DNA of 38,901 nt from Alcaligenaceae bacterium (lineage in GTDB: Bacteria; Pseudomonadota; Gammaproteobacteria; Burkholderiales; Burkholderiaceae_B). The stretch covers positions 1 through 38,901 of the forward strand of contig DUNB01000004.1 of assembly GCA_012839585.1 (NCBI GenBank), read 5' to 3'. The notes under the pieces are model-generated. The model did no database searches and was not told the DNA's origin. It saw only the letters and a list, made by a program, of their open reading frames with translations. Below, piece after piece: positions 25,679-35,560 of the stretch (the stretch's first letter is position 1; each line of letters begins with the position of its first letter). The position numbers were made by a program, and so were the translations under genes.

Positions 25679-26490
25679 GGTTTTCGCTGTTCTAACCACT
25701 GCTCGAAGGCAGGGGTTTCAGGATAGTTAAATGCAATGGGACCGTCTGGTTGACCGTGCAAAAACTGGCGCACATAAGGATCCGTTGAATCGGTTAATTG
25801 CTCAGGGGTTCCGCCCGTGATCAATTTACCTTGGCCGACGATGTAGACCTGGTCTGCGATTTTAAAAGATTCCGGTACGTCGTGCGTAATAATAATCGAA
25901 GCGCAGTTGAGACGATCTGTTAAGTCACGGATGAGTTGAGCGGTAATTCCCAGAGAAATGGGATCTAAGCCCGCAAAGGGTTCATCGTATAAAAGCAGCT
26001 CGGGTTCTAGTACTATAGCGCGCGCCAAGGCTACGCGGCGCGCCATCCCCCCAGATATTTCTGAAATACGTAAGTGCGCCGCAGCGCGTAAGCCCACTGC
26101 TTCGAGTTTGCTGAGCACGATTTCTGTAATTTCAGTTTCTGACTTTTTTGCGTGCTCTCGTAGTGGAAAAGCCACGTTCTCAAAGACATTTAGGTCGGTA
26201 AACAGCGCGCCCTGTTGGAATAGCACCCCCATGCGTTGGCGCATGAACTGCAATTGTTTAGCTGTCAGGGATGCCAAGTCTTGGTTAAAAACGGAAACGG
26301 TGCCTTTTTGGGCAAAAATTTGTCCCGTAGCAGCGCGCAGTAGGGTGGTCTTTCCGGAGCCTGAGCCCCCCATAAGTGCGACGACCTGCCCTTGTTTGAC
26401 ATCGATACTGATGTCTTTGAGTACAGTAAAGTCCCCGTATCCCAATGATACGTTATTAAACTGCAATAGAGAGGTGGCGGTAGTGGTCAT
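25675..26490 (-). CDS. mlaF: MlaF, ATPase subunit of the Mla transporter
   Basis: A 271-residue ABC ATPase: Walker A GGSGSGKTT, signature ISGGMARRVALARA, Walker B ELLLYDEPFAGLDP, switch His in IIITHDV. The C-terminal extension (about 245-271, ending EQWLEQRKP) corresponds to the region that in E. coli contacts neighbouring subunits including MlaB. First gene of the mlaFEDAC run. Confidence 0.95.
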   Translation of the reverse strand: MTTTATSLLQFNNVSLGYGDFTVLKDISIDVKQGQVVALMGGSGSGKTTLLRAATGQIFAQKGTVSVFNQDLASLTAKQLQFMRQRMGVLFQQGALFTDLNVFENVAFPLREHAKKSETEITEIVLSKLEAVGLRAAAHLRISEISGGMARRVALARAIVLEPELLLYDEPFAGLDPISLGITAQLIRDLTDRLNCASIIITHDVPESFKIADQVYIVGQGKLITGGTPEQLTDSTDPYVRQFLHGQPDGPIAFNYPETPAFEQWLEQRKP

Positions 26491-26531
26491 AAATGAAAGC
26501 CAAGTAAAAGAGCTATTGTAGCGCTTTGATT

Positions 26532-27416
26532 TTATTTGGTAAGTCTGGACTGTAAGAAACCAGTGGCTAATAAGGTCCCTAAGAGTACTAAGCTTGTGCT
26601 GAGCAGTTCATTTAAACCAAAGTTTTCATTTAACAGTAACACTCCCCAGATAATTCCAAAAGGGGGAACTAAGAAAGTAACTGTTACACTTTTTGCCCCA
26701 CCTATGGTGGCAACCAAACGATAGAAAATCACATAGGCCACAGAAGTGCAGAGCAAAGCTAAGGTCAAGGCGGATCCCCAAGAGAGCAGGCTGATAGGCA
26801 TGCTTGGCCAGTACCAGAGGGCAAAAGGCAGAACACAGAGCGTGGCCGAGGTGAGACTGCCGGTGGTAACGGCAATGGAGTCTGCGCCTTTGAGGTGCTT
26901 AGTGCTGAAACTGGCAGCCACTCCATAGCTAAGCGTCGCTAAAATGGAGGCCAATACGGCTAAGCTTTGATCTAACTCTGAGAAAAACAATTTGTCATAG
27001 ACTAGAAAAACAATACCGGTAAATCCAATGACTAAACCAACAAAACGAGAAAAGCTAAGATGCTCTCCTAGCCAAAGGCGTGCAATTAATGCCCCAAACA
27101 AAGGCGTCATGGCATTGATGACAACTAAGGTGCCGGTGGGTAAGTGTTGGGCCGCATAGGCGTATAAGGTAAAGGGGATCGCTGCATTGACTACCCCTAC
27201 AAAGGCAATAGGGCGCCAAAATTGGCGTAGCGAGGCCCATTTTTTTTGCCACCAAACTACGCCCCACAAGGCGAGTGCGGCCACCCCAACGCGGATCAGC
27301 ATCAAAGGCCAAGCGCCAAAATCGGCAACGGCCAGATTCATGAATAAAAAAGAACCGCCCCAAATCACAGCTAGTAAAAAAAGGTTACGCAAATCGTGTG
27401 CGTTCATGGTGGCCAC
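26532..27416 (-). CDS. DMT superfamily permease (EamA type)
   Basis: A 294-residue inner-membrane protein with about ten hydrophobic segments in two EamA repeats (about 10-140 and 150-290). VINAMTPLFGALIARLWLGE and SVTVTFLVPPFGIIWGVLLLNE are the paired signature regions. Members export amino acids or metabolites, or have unknown substrates; none can be assigned. It lies 41 bases upstream of mlaF on the same strand but is not part of the conserved cluster. Confidence 0.9.
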   Translation of the reverse strand: MATMNAHDLRNLFLLAVIWGGSFLFMNLAVADFGAWPLMLIRVGVAALALWGVVWWQKKWASLRQFWRPIAFVGVVNAAIPFTLYAYAAQHLPTGTLVVINAMTPLFGALIARLWLGEHLSFSRFVGLVIGFTGIVFLVYDKLFFSELDQSLAVLASILATLSYGVAASFSTKHLKGADSIAVTTGSLTSATLCVLPFALWYWPSMPISLLSWGSALTLALLCTSVAYVIFYRLVATIGGAKSVTVTFLVPPFGIIWGVLLLNENFGLNELLSTSLVLLGTLLATGFLQSRLTK

Positions 27417-27697
27417 AAATAAAAAGATACATTCTATAACTCTTCATTTAATAAAAAATGAATTCGATAAATAATATGTATTAGGTGAATGTTTAAATAT
27501 AACAAATAGGATGGGTTCTTTGTATTGAAACTAGCCAAAGAAGCAAACGGATTCTTAATCACAGTGTGCTATACACATTATGTTTCTGAGGGTGACTCCC
27601 ATCCTGCTGCGACGGCTTGCTATGATAGGCCCATTAATCCCTTTCTTGACATAAGTTATGCTTTGCAAGCAGCAGAAAAGCAACAGCAGAGTAAAAT

Positions 27698-27726
27698 GAA
27701 GGCCCTTACACCTTGTAAAGGCCTTC
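27698..27726. terminator. Orphan hairpin, terminator-like
   Basis: GAAGGCCCTTACA (27698-27710) pairs with TGTAAAGGCCTTC (27714-27726) with one mismatch and a three-base loop. On the minus strand the following bases are ATTTTAC. No recognised gene ends here, so it may end an unrecognised short transcript or be part of a small RNA. Confidence 0.45.
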
Positions 27727-27799
27727 AATACAAAAAAAACACTACGATTATAAAGACGTCAGAATAAAAAAGAGGTGTGCGCCTCGGTGCGAGCACTTG

Positions 27800-27828
27800 T
27801 TGACAGCATAAACAAGTAACAAGATAAC
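27800..27828 (+). promoter_or_regulatory. Probable sigma-70 promoter of the Nudix gene
   Basis: A perfect TTGACA (27800-27805), a 17-base spacer and GATAAC (27823-27828, four of six bases). The predicted start would be only about one to three bases before the ATG at 27838, so the transcript would be leaderless or nearly so; no ribosome site is visible before the ATG, which agrees. Confidence 0.45.
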
Positions 27829-27837
27829 AATTTATCA

Positions 27838-28662
27838 ATGATAACAACATATTCACAGCCTTCTTTGGCTGATTTAAACCAGCGTTACAAGCAGTTGGTT
27901 CAGCGTACTCAAGACCTACCTCCAGCAGGAAGTCGGCCGATGACAGTATGTGGGCGTGTCTGTGGCTGGGTAACAGCAGAGGCTACAGAGTGCTTACGCC
28001 AAATTGATGGAGTGCAGGTGACCGATGAGGCGGTGCATATTGGTTGGGGAGAGTCACCTAATTGCCAGCTGAATGCGCTATTGGCTCATATCGCTCAGTG
28101 CTTGGACGAGGCCGGTCTGGTGAAGGCTTGGCGTAACGAGCTCTTGGACGTGGTGGCCGAAGGTGAAAACGTGGCTGCCATTGAGCGAGGTGCCGTCCGT
28201 CCTTTGGGCTTACTCACCCAAGCCGTGCATCTGAATGCCTGGAGCCCTGATGGGCGTCTGTGGGTAGCGAAACGCGCCGCCACTAAACCAACGGATCCTA
28301 ATATGTGGGACACCTTGGTCGGCGGCTTGGCCGTGGCGTACGAATCCCTAGATACCTCGTTACTCCGTGAGAGCGAAGAAGAGGCCGGTCTTAACCCAGA
28401 ACAATTACGCCACCGCGAGCCCATGCGCTTGTTGTTACGCATGTACAGGCAGTTGCCTGAGGGCTATCAGGTTGAAAATGTGTTGGTCAATGATTGCGTG
28501 TTAGACGAAGGCGTGATCCCTGAAAATCAAGACGGAGAAGTCAGCGAAATGCGCCTACTGTCCATTGCAGAATGGTGGGATATGGCACGCAGTGGTGCCT
28601 TCACCTTAGAAGCTGAATTAGTGTTGATCGATAGTGTGCGCCTACGTTTAAAGCAGGCATAA
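27838..28662 (+). CDS. Nudix hydrolase with N-terminal DUF4743-like domain
   Basis: A 274-residue protein. An N-terminal domain (about 1-115) resembles that found in plant and bacterial Nudix proteins of the thiamin pyrophosphokinase-associated type; the Nudix fold follows at about 125-265. The Nudix box is complete: Gly163, Glu169, Arg177-Glu178, Glu181-Glu182 and Gly184. Preceding residues WDTLVGGLAVAYESL agree. Substrate is unknown; damaged thiamin diphosphate hydrolysis is reported for some relatives and is only a possibility here. The start is uncertain because there is no ribosome site. Confidence 0.85.
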   Translation: MITTYSQPSLADLNQRYKQLVQRTQDLPPAGSRPMTVCGRVCGWVTAEATECLRQIDGVQVTDEAVHIGWGESPNCQLNALLAHIAQCLDEAGLVKAWRNELLDVVAEGENVAAIERGAVRPLGLLTQAVHLNAWSPDGRLWVAKRAATKPTDPNMWDTLVGGLAVAYESLDTSLLRESEEEAGLNPEQLRHREPMRLLLRMYRQLPEGYQVENVLVNDCVLDEGVIPENQDGEVSEMRLLSIAEWWDMARSGAFTLEAELVLIDSVRLRLKQA

Positions 28663-28713
28663 TGTGATGATTCGGCTATTTTGGCCATCAGACTCATTTA
28701 GGAGGGGTATAAA

Positions 28714-29472
28714 ATGCAAAAGAATCCTTTTGATATGGCAGGTATGGGCTTAGATCAAGATAACCCGCTTTTCGCCAGTATGAATATGATGCGTCAAATG
28801 TGGGATGGCATGGCTAAAAACCCGCTGGGTTTGTCAGCACCAGCTGCGGCTATTCCATCGGCTGAAGACCTAGAAAAACGCATTGCAGAGTTGCAGGCCG
28901 TAGAAAACTGGTTACGTTTGAACCTTTCTATGTTGAGTAACACCATTCAGGGCTTAGAAATTCAACGTAGCACCCTATCTACTCTGCAGACATTTGCTCA
29001 AAGCGGTATGTCTGCGATGCCGGGGTTGGCCGAGTTCATGGCGCAGACCACGGCTCAAAGTGCTGCTCAGCCTACTGAGGCTAAGCCTGAAAAAGACAGT
29101 GCAAAAAGCACAACAGCAGAACAGAGCGAAAGCCCCGCAGAGCAGCTCAGTGAGACCGCCGAAGGCATAGCACAAGCTGGACAAGCCTGGTGGGGCTTGA
29201 TGCAGCAACAGTTTGATGCCTTAGCTCAGGCAACCACGCAGTCTGTGCAACAAGCGCAGTCTGTAGCAGAAAATCTGTCTGCGACGGTAGCTAATCCTTC
29301 TGCAGATACGACTTTCGGTAAAAAAACCTCAACCAAAGCAACGCCGGCAACTAAGAAATCGTCGGCTAAAAAAGCCAGCGCAAAAAAGGCGACTAAGGCG
29401 ACAAAAAAAGTTGCAAAAAAAGCCACCAAGGCCGCGAAAAAAGCGGTTAAAAAAACCACTTCCCCTACCTAA
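28714..29472 (+). CDS. phaM: PhaM-like polyhydroxyalkanoate granule regulatory protein
   Basis: A 252-residue protein in three parts: an N-terminal phasin-like segment with NPFDMAGMGLDQDNPLFASM and a helical ENWLRLNLSMLSNTIQGLE region, a polar linker (about 115-150) with a second short helix, and a Lys/Ala-rich tail (about 203-248) of repeated AKKA/TKK units. PhaM of Ralstonia/Cupriavidus links PHA synthase and granules to the nucleoid through such histone-like repeats. Assignment rests on architecture and the N-terminal pattern. AGGAGG lies upstream of the ATG. glmU follows after 18 bases. Confidence 0.8.
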   Translation: MQKNPFDMAGMGLDQDNPLFASMNMMRQMWDGMAKNPLGLSAPAAAIPSAEDLEKRIAELQAVENWLRLNLSMLSNTIQGLEIQRSTLSTLQTFAQSGMSAMPGLAEFMAQTTAQSAAQPTEAKPEKDSAKSTTAEQSESPAEQLSETAEGIAQAGQAWWGLMQQQFDALAQATTQSVQQAQSVAENLSATVANPSADTTFGKKTSTKATPATKKSSAKKASAKKATKATKKVAKKATKAAKKAVKKTTSPT

Positions 29473-29490
29473 TAAACCAATGGTATTAAT

Positions 29491-30864
29491 ATGTTGAATG
29501 TAGTGATTCTTGCCGCGGGTAAAGGGACTCGTATGCAGTCCGACTTACCCAAGGTGTTACACCGTATCGCTGGGCAAAGCATGCTGGCCCACGTGATTAA
29601 CAGCGCGCGCCAGCTCAATCCCGATAACATCGTGGTAGTGGCAGGGCATGGGGCTGAGGCCGTACAGCAGGCTTTTGCTTCAGAGCAATCGTTGCATTTT
29701 GTGCTGCAGCAGCCTCAATTGGGTACCGGTCATGCTGTACAACAGGCGGTACCAAAGCTGTTAGGCGGTGAGAACCCTACTGATACAACTTTAATTCTGT
29801 ATGGCGATGTGCCGCTGGTTCAAAGCCAAACCATGCAACGCTTAATTGATGCTCGTGCGAATGGGATGGCAGTTCTGACTGAATTTCTTCCTGATCCTAC
29901 TGGCTACGGTCGTATTGTGCGCAATGCGGATGGTGCCATTCAGCGCATTGTGGAACATAAAGACGCCAGCGCTGAAGAGCATCAAATTAACGAGGTCAAC
30001 ACCGGCATTATTGCAGCCCCTACGGCACAACTTAAAGAGTGGTTGGCACGTTTAGACAATAACAACGCACAAAAAGAATACTACCTGACAGACATCATTG
30101 GTTTTGCTGTGCAGGATCAGATCACCGTCGGGGCCGCGCATCCGGATTATGGGTGGGAAACCCTAGGCGTGAATAGTCGCTTGCAGCAGGCCGAGCTAGA
30201 GCGTCTCTGGCAAGGTGAACAAGCGCGTCGTCTTATGGAGGCCGGCGTGACCTTAGCCGATCCAGCCCGCATTGATGTGCGCGGCTCGTTGCAATGCGGT
30301 CGTGATGTGTTTATTGACGTGGGCTGTGTGTTTGAGGGCCAAGTCGAATTAGCCGATGGCGTACATATTGGACCTAATTGCGTGATTAAAAACGCGAAAC
30401 TAGGTGCTGGTACCACCGTGCATGCTTTTTCTCACATTGATCAGAGCCAGGCCGATCGTGACGTATCCATTGGGCCTTTCGCCCGTTTGCGTCCAGGGAC
30501 CGTGTTAGGTGAGCAGGTCCACATTGGAAATTTCGTAGAGATTAAAAACAGTCAGTTTGCCGCACAAGCCAAAGCCAGTCATCTTAGCTACATCGGTGAT
30601 GCGCAGGTCGGACAGCGCGTCAATATTGGTGCGGGTGTGATCACCTGTAATTACGATGGGGCAAACAAGTTCAAAACCGTTATTGGTGATGACTCTTTTA
30701 TTGGTTCGGACTCACAGTTGGTGGCTCCTGTCACAGTAGGCAAAAATGTGACCGTTGCCGCAGGTACTACAGTACGTCATGATACGGCGGATAATGGTTT
30801 GGTGCTCTCACCTAAAAAACAAGAGCAAAAAACGGATTGGCAACGTCCTCAGAAAAACAAATAG
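29491..30864 (+). CDS. glmU: Bifunctional GlcNAc-1-P uridyltransferase / GlcN-1-P acetyltransferase
   Basis: A 457-residue enzyme making UDP-GlcNAc. The N-terminal uridyltransferase domain (1-230) starts [20 protein letters not shown] and contains LYGDVPLV and NEVNTGI. The C-terminal left-handed beta helix (250-457) has hexapeptide repeats and the acetyltransferase region [19 protein letters not shown] and [10 protein letters not shown]. It is separated from glmS by an MFS and a glycosyltransferase gene; the two enzymes act in the same pathway that feeds murA. Confidence 0.97.
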   Translation: MLNVVILAAGKGTRMQSDLPKVLHRIAGQSMLAHVINSARQLNPDNIVVVAGHGAEAVQQAFASEQSLHFVLQQPQLGTGHAVQQAVPKLLGGENPTDTTLILYGDVPLVQSQTMQRLIDARANGMAVLTEFLPDPTGYGRIVRNADGAIQRIVEHKDASAEEHQINEVNTGIIAAPTAQLKEWLARLDNNNAQKEYYLTDIIGFAVQDQITVGAAHPDYGWETLGVNSRLQQAELERLWQGEQARRLMEAGVTLADPARIDVRGSLQCGRDVFIDVGCVFEGQVELADGVHIGPNCVIKNAKLGAGTTVHAFSHIDQSQADRDVSIGPFARLRPGTVLGEQVHIGNFVEIKNSQFAAQAKASHLSYIGDAQVGQRVNIGAGVITCNYDGANKFKTVIGDDSFIGSDSQLVAPVTVGKNVTVAAGTTVRHDTADNGLVLSPKKQEQKTDWQRPQKNK

Positions 30865-30872
30865 AAGGCCCC

Positions 30873-32261
30873 GTGAGTAAAACCAATCCAGCCTCTACCA
30901 TGGCAGACCTGCCCGATGGTCTGCCCAAACCTCGCCGCTTTTATGCGGCAGCGACCTTATTGGCCGCTATTGCCATTACGGTCTTAGATGCCACGATGTC
31001 TAATGTGGCGCTGCCTACGATCGCGCAGGAGCTTAACATTCCTGCGTCGTCAGTGGTTTGGGTAGCGATTGCCTATAGCCTGACGATTGTGATGACGCTA
31101 TTGCCCCTGTCGGCCATCGCAGAGCGAATAGGCATGGGCCGCATGTTTGCCACCGGTACGACGGTTTTTTTGCTCTCATCCTTGGGGGCGGCTTATTCTC
31201 AGGACTTCACCACCCTGATCATGGCAAGGGTAGCCCAAGGACTGGGCTCATCCATGTTGATGTGTTTGTTTGGGGGCTTAGTTCGTAACATCTATCCGTT
31301 GCGACGGCTAGCGATGGGGATAAGCCTTAATGCCATGGTGGTGTCACTCACGGCAGTTTTAGGACCGTCGTTAGGGGCGTTTCTCCTCGATTACGCATCG
31401 TGGCGCTGGATGTTTTTTATTAACGTTCCTATCTGTTTGCTATCGTGGTTTGGGATACGTTATTTACCCAGAGTGCCTCGCAACCCGCGTCCTTTTGATT
31501 GGTATGCCTGTTTATTAAGTTTGCCCGTTTTTGGTCTATCGATTTTGGGTTTGGATTTAATCGCCTCTCAGCCCTTATGGGCCGTAGCGTGTTTATTAAC
31601 CGCCTTTACTTGCGGTTGGATATTGATTAAACGTTCTTTAGGGCAAGTTGAACCCATTGTGCCCGTGGACTTGTTACGTATTACGCCCGTGGCTTATGCG
31701 GTGGGGGCCTCGGCTTTTTCCTTTGCCTCTCAAATGTCTTCTGTCGTGGCTTTGCCGTTTTTCTTTAGGCAAGTCATGGGGTATAGCTATACCGAAATTG
31801 GCTTAATGTTAGGCACGTGGTCACTAGGCGTAGGGATTATGGCACCTATCTCGGCGTGGTTGTCGGGCCGTCTTTCTATTGCGCTCATGTGTGCCACGGG
31901 AGCGGGGGCAATGGCCTTGGGCACAACGGCTTTGCTGTTTTATGATGCGCAAACCCCTTATGGTTTTGTGTTGATTTCAATGGTGTTAGGGGGCTTTGGT
32001 TTTGGTTTATTTCAAACACCAAACAACCGTGCCCTTTTGGCAGGTGTGCCGCGTAACCGTAGTTCGGCAGCAGGTGGGATGCAGGCTACGGTGCGTGTGT
32101 ATGGACAAAGTTTTGGTACAGCCCTGGTGGCGTTGGGATTTGCTCTAGGCCAAGAGCATGGGCCATCCCTAGGGGTTGCCGTGGCTGCCTTGTGTGCTAG
32201 CGGGGCGTTGATTATCAATATTGCGCGTCATCGCAATCCAGCCTCAGATCCTCAGTTGTAA
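30873..32261 (+). CDS. MFS transporter, DHA2 (14-helix) family
   Basis: A 462-residue drug:proton antiporter-type permease with N-terminal VLDATMSNVALPTIAQEL (motif D1 region) and 14 likely helices. Relatives of this family export drugs or metabolites; substrate unknown. I choose the GTG at 30873 because GAAGG lies just before it and it follows the glmU stop by eight bases; an ATG at 30900 lacks a ribosome site and a longer TTG start inside glmU is unlikely. Confidence 0.9.
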   Translation: MSKTNPASTMADLPDGLPKPRRFYAAATLLAAIAITVLDATMSNVALPTIAQELNIPASSVVWVAIAYSLTIVMTLLPLSAIAERIGMGRMFATGTTVFLLSSLGAAYSQDFTTLIMARVAQGLGSSMLMCLFGGLVRNIYPLRRLAMGISLNAMVVSLTAVLGPSLGAFLLDYASWRWMFFINVPICLLSWFGIRYLPRVPRNPRPFDWYACLLSLPVFGLSILGLDLIASQPLWAVACLLTAFTCGWILIKRSLGQVEPIVPVDLLRITPVAYAVGASAFSFASQMSSVVALPFFFRQVMGYSYTEIGLMLGTWSLGVGIMAPISAWLSGRLSIALMCATGAGAMALGTTALLFYDAQTPYGFVLISMVLGGFGFGLFQTPNNRALLAGVPRNRSSAAGGMQATVRVYGQSFGTALVALGFALGQEHGPSLGVAVAALCASGALIINIARHRNPASDPQL

Positions 32262-32272
32262 GGTTTTTTTTT

Positions 32273-33409
32273 ATGCGTGTTTTATTGCTTAATTTGGAAC
32301 GAGGCTGGCGCGGCGGAGAGCGTCAAACCTGGCTAACGGCGCTGGGACTCAAAGAACAAGGGTGGCAGCCAGTGGTATTGGCTCGTAAAAACGGCCCGCT
32401 CGCTAAACGACTCAAAGAACAACAGATTGATGTGATAGAAAAAGGTTCGGCGATTGGGGCGATTTGTTATTTGATTCGCACTCGCCGTCAGTATGATATC
32501 TATCATGCGCAAACCTCGGCCGCGTTAACTTGGTTAGCGAGTTTGAAACGATTACTCAAAGGCAAGGTGGTTTTTACACGTAGAACCGCTTTTCCTTTGA
32601 CCAAAGATCAGGACCAGGGCGCGAGTTCAAGTCAAAAAGAAAAGAAAATCAAACGGTTAAAGTGGAAGTGGCAGCAGGTCGATGAGTTTGTGGCCATTAG
32701 TCAGGCGGCAGCGGCAGGACCAAAACAGCTGGGCATCCAACCTTATTTGATCCCCAGCGCGGTGGAGTACGTCCCTGCGGACACGGATCATATTATTGCC
32801 TTCACAGAACAACACGACCTAGGTGGACGATATGTGTTGGGTACCAGTGCGGCACTAAGTCAGGAAAAAGACCCCTGTACCACCATTCGCGCTATCCATG
32901 CTTTGTGGCAAAAACGCCAAGATTTCATTTTTTTACACTTTGGTGCGGATGGTGATGCCAAGGTTGAAGCACAGGCTTTGGTGCAAGAGCTCGGGCTAGA
33001 GCAGGTCTATCGCTTTATGGGATTTGAGCCGCGTATTGAAGACATGTATAGGTTGCTGCATGTTTTTGTATTGAGTTCCAAATACGAAGCCTTGGGTAGC
33101 AGTGTCTTGGATGCCTTTATTTATGCGGCTCCAGTTGTGACAACGAATGCAGGGGGCTTAGCAGAGCTTGTCGCCGAAGGGCGTGGCATCGCGTGCGAGG
33201 TCGGAGACTTCGAGGCCATTGCCGCAGGATGCGACAAAATTCTGGAAGACGAATCCTTCAGAAATGAAATGATTTTGACGGCCTTAAAGTGGGTGCAGGA
33301 GCACCACAGCGTAGAAAAAATGGTGCAAAATTATATGCAGCTTTATGCTGGTGAATTAGACAGACCTCAAGAGTCTGAGCCTGAGCCAGCGCCTGATATT
33401 TCTACTTGA
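32273..33409 (+). CDS. Glycosyltransferase family 4
   Basis: A 378-residue GT-B enzyme. The N-terminal acceptor half begins MRVLLLNLERGWRGGERQTW; the C-terminal donor half has the GT4 pattern SSKYEALGSSVLDAFIYAAPVV with the EALG motif (Glu near 274). An acidic Pro/Glu tail ends the protein. Its sugar and acceptor are unknown; lipopolysaccharide or another surface glycan is likely from the family. It lies 11 bases after the MFS gene and 20 before glmS. Confidence 0.88.
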   Translation: MRVLLLNLERGWRGGERQTWLTALGLKEQGWQPVVLARKNGPLAKRLKEQQIDVIEKGSAIGAICYLIRTRRQYDIYHAQTSAALTWLASLKRLLKGKVVFTRRTAFPLTKDQDQGASSSQKEKKIKRLKWKWQQVDEFVAISQAAAAGPKQLGIQPYLIPSAVEYVPADTDHIIAFTEQHDLGGRYVLGTSAALSQEKDPCTTIRAIHALWQKRQDFIFLHFGADGDAKVEAQALVQELGLEQVYRFMGFEPRIEDMYRLLHVFVLSSKYEALGSSVLDAFIYAAPVVTTNAGGLAELVAEGRGIACEVGDFEAIAAGCDKILEDESFRNEMILTALKWVQEHHSVEKMVQNYMQLYAGELDRPQESEPEPAPDIST

Positions 33410-33429
33410 TCATTGACTAAGGATTTGCG

Positions 33430-35253
33430 ATGTGTGGCATTGTGGGCGCGGTAGCGCAAAGAAACATAGTTCCCGTGCTACTCGAGGGATTACGACGACT
33501 AGAATACCGAGGCTATGACTCGTGCGGTTTAGCCGTCATCCGAGAGCAGGGGCTAGAGCGTGCACGTAGTATGCAGCGCGTGGCGGCCTTAGCAGAGCAA
33601 GTCGCTTTGGATCAAATGGGAGGGCACCTTGGCATTTCCCATACACGCTGGGCTACGCATGGCGTGCCAGCAACGCATAACGCACACCCTCATTTTTCCG
33701 GCAGTCCAGCTCGTATTGCTGTGGTGCATAACGGTATCATCGAAAACTACGAAGAGTTACGAACAGAGCTTACCGCTAAGGGCTACGAATTTGAAAGCCA
33801 GACTGACACCGAGGCGGTGGCACATTTAATCGAATCCTTGTATCAGGGGGACTTGTTCGAGGCCTTACAGCAGGCTTGCCGTCGTTTGGTGGGGGCGTAT
33901 GCTTTGGCGGTGATGTGCAGCGATGAACCTGACCGCTTGGTTGGGGCGCGTTATGGCTCACCTTTAGTGATTGGTGTGGGTCAGAATGAGAATTTTCTGG
34001 CATCAGATGCCTTAGCGATTGCGGGGACCACGGATCAAATCATCTACCTAGAGGACGGTGACTTGGTCGATTTAACGGCTGATACCGTCTTAATCGTGGA
34101 TCGTGCCGGAAACGATATTGATCGTGTGGTGCATACGGTTCAAGCCCACATGGCGGCAGCAGACTTAGGCCCTTATCGCCATTACATGCAAAAAGAAATC
34201 TTCGAGCAGCCTCGTGCTGTAGGGGATACCTTACAAGACATCGACGAAGTGGTGCCCGAACTGTTTGGAGCCGGCGCCGCGGAGGTGTTTGAGAATATAG
34301 ATCAAGTCCTAATTTTAGCTTGTGGCACCAGTTATTACGCCGGTTTAACAGCTAAGTACTGGATTGAGGCCTTAGCAAAGATCCCCGTGGCCGTAGAGAT
34401 TGCAAGCGAATACCGTTATCGCGAAAGTGTGCCTAATCCACGCACCTTGGTGGTGACTATTTCCCAATCAGGAGAAACCGCAGACACACTGGCCGCCTTA
34501 AAACACGCCAAGTCCTTAGGCATGCACCATACGCTCACCATTTGTAATGTGGCCACCAGTGCCATGGTACGAGAGTGCGAGCTCGCGTTTATTACCCGAG
34601 CAGGGGTAGAGATCGGTGTGGCCTCTACCAAAGCCTTTACCACGCAGTTGGTCGCTTTATTTTTGTTGGCGATGGCTTTGGCACAGAGTAAAACGCAGGT
34701 GGATGTAGAGCGTGAGCGTGAACAGCTCCGCAAGTTACGCCATTTACCTAAGGCGATTGCCGCCGTGTTAGCCCTAGAGCCTCAGATCATGGATTGGGCT
34801 GATCGATTTGCGAGCAAAGAAAACGCCTTGTTCTTAGGGCGGGGTATGCATTACCCCATCGCTTTAGAAGGCGCTTTAAAACTAAAAGAGATCAGTTATA
34901 TTCACGCAGAAGGCTACCCGGCTGGCGAATTAAAACACGGCCCCTTGGCCCTGGTGACCGAGGCCATGCCCGTGATTACCATTGCGCCTAAAGACGAGTT
35001 GTGGGAAAAGCTTAAATCCAATATTCAAGAGGTTCACGCCCGCGGCGGAGAGCTCTATGTGTTTGCCGACGCAAATACCAATATTCGCTCTGAGAGCAAT
35101 ATTCATGTGATTCATATGCCAGAAAACTACGGCATGTTGTCTCCGATATTGCATACCGTCACGCTGCAACTGCTGGCCTATCACATCGCCGTAGCACGCG
35201 GCACCGACGTGGATAAGCCTCGCAATTTGGCAAAAAGTGTGACGGTGGAATAG
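33430..35253 (+). CDS. glmS: Glutamine:fructose-6-phosphate aminotransferase
   Basis: A 607-residue enzyme that makes glucosamine-6-phosphate. The glutaminase domain (2-220) starts with the nucleophile Cys2 (MCGIVGA) and contains [11 protein letters not shown] and [12 protein letters not shown]. Two SIS domains follow (about 285-425 and 455-600: [48 protein letters not shown]), ending [12 protein letters not shown]. No terminator is obvious after the stop codon. Confidence 0.97.
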   Translation: MCGIVGAVAQRNIVPVLLEGLRRLEYRGYDSCGLAVIREQGLERARSMQRVAALAEQVALDQMGGHLGISHTRWATHGVPATHNAHPHFSGSPARIAVVHNGIIENYEELRTELTAKGYEFESQTDTEAVAHLIESLYQGDLFEALQQACRRLVGAYALAVMCSDEPDRLVGARYGSPLVIGVGQNENFLASDALAIAGTTDQIIYLEDGDLVDLTADTVLIVDRAGNDIDRVVHTVQAHMAAADLGPYRHYMQKEIFEQPRAVGDTLQDIDEVVPELFGAGAAEVFENIDQVLILACGTSYYAGLTAKYWIEALAKIPVAVEIASEYRYRESVPNPRTLVVTISQSGETADTLAALKHAKSLGMHHTLTICNVATSAMVRECELAFITRAGVEIGVASTKAFTTQLVALFLLAMALAQSKTQVDVEREREQLRKLRHLPKAIAAVLALEPQIMDWADRFASKENALFLGRGMHYPIALEGALKLKEISYIHAEGYPAGELKHGPLALVTEAMPVITIAPKDELWEKLKSNIQEVHARGGELYVFADANTNIRSESNIHVIHMPENYGMLSPILHTVTLQLLAYHIAVARGTDVDKPRNLAKSVTVE

Positions 35254-35560
35254 GGGGTGGGGGTGTTAAGTGTGGAGTGTTAAGCGAAGATGCGGTGCAC
35301 GATTTGTACGGTAAGTAACGTGCATTGAGCTTGAAAATGGTGCGAGTGGCGTTGGATTATTTGGAGGGCTAGTGAAACATTGGGCATGGCCCAACATCTA
35401 TAGGGGAAGCCTCCAGCGAAATTTTCAATACACTCCCCGTAGAGGCTAGGCAGTTTTCGTTTAATTTCACGCACTATACTGATAAAAAATAGGTCATAAG
35501 CTTATTATCTAGATAGAATTAAGTTAGGATTAATTCATTCATTAGTACGCGAGGTTCTTA
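35254..35560. other. 307-base region between glmS and the catalase gene
   Basis: No recognised gene. It starts with a G-rich stretch and contains a GTG-start frame of 64 codons on the minus strand (35280-35474) with no recognised domain. An AT-rich segment with the palindrome ATAAGCTTAT (35496-35505) lies upstream of the catalase and probably holds its promoter; I could not fit a full OxyR consensus. No glmS terminator is seen. Confidence 0.5.

Larger units (their letters stand above)
27417..27837. other. 421-base intergenic region between divergent genes
   Basis: AT-rich DNA between the DMT permease (minus) and the Nudix gene (plus). An 80-codon frame on the plus strand (27525-27767) has no recognisable domain or ribosome site and I do not call it. 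The region contains a strong hairpin (27698-27726) and a good promoter for the Nudix gene (27800-27828); both are listed separately. Nothing else is recognised. Confidence 0.6.

Noticed and set aside
27525-27767. An 80-codon plus-strand frame before the Nudix gene
   Set aside because: No ribosome site or domain; it runs through a strong hairpin and ends in low-complexity codons.
29330-29460. Repetitive lysine/alanine codons as a possible DNA repeat or artefact
   Set aside because: They encode the expected histone-like tail of PhaM-type proteins and stay in frame.
33410-33429. glmS riboswitch-ribozyme before glmS
   Set aside because: Only 20 bases separate glmS from the preceding gene, too short for the ribozyme, which is typical of Gram-positive bacteria.
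35280-35474. A 64-codon minus-strand frame between glmS and the catalase
   Set aside because: GTG start, no ribosome site and no recognisable domain; the position overlaps probable catalase upstream DNA.
35484-35525. Possible OxyR operator upstream of the catalase
   Set aside because: Two ATAG half-motifs are present, but their spacing (24 bases) and the downstream halves do not match the consensus.
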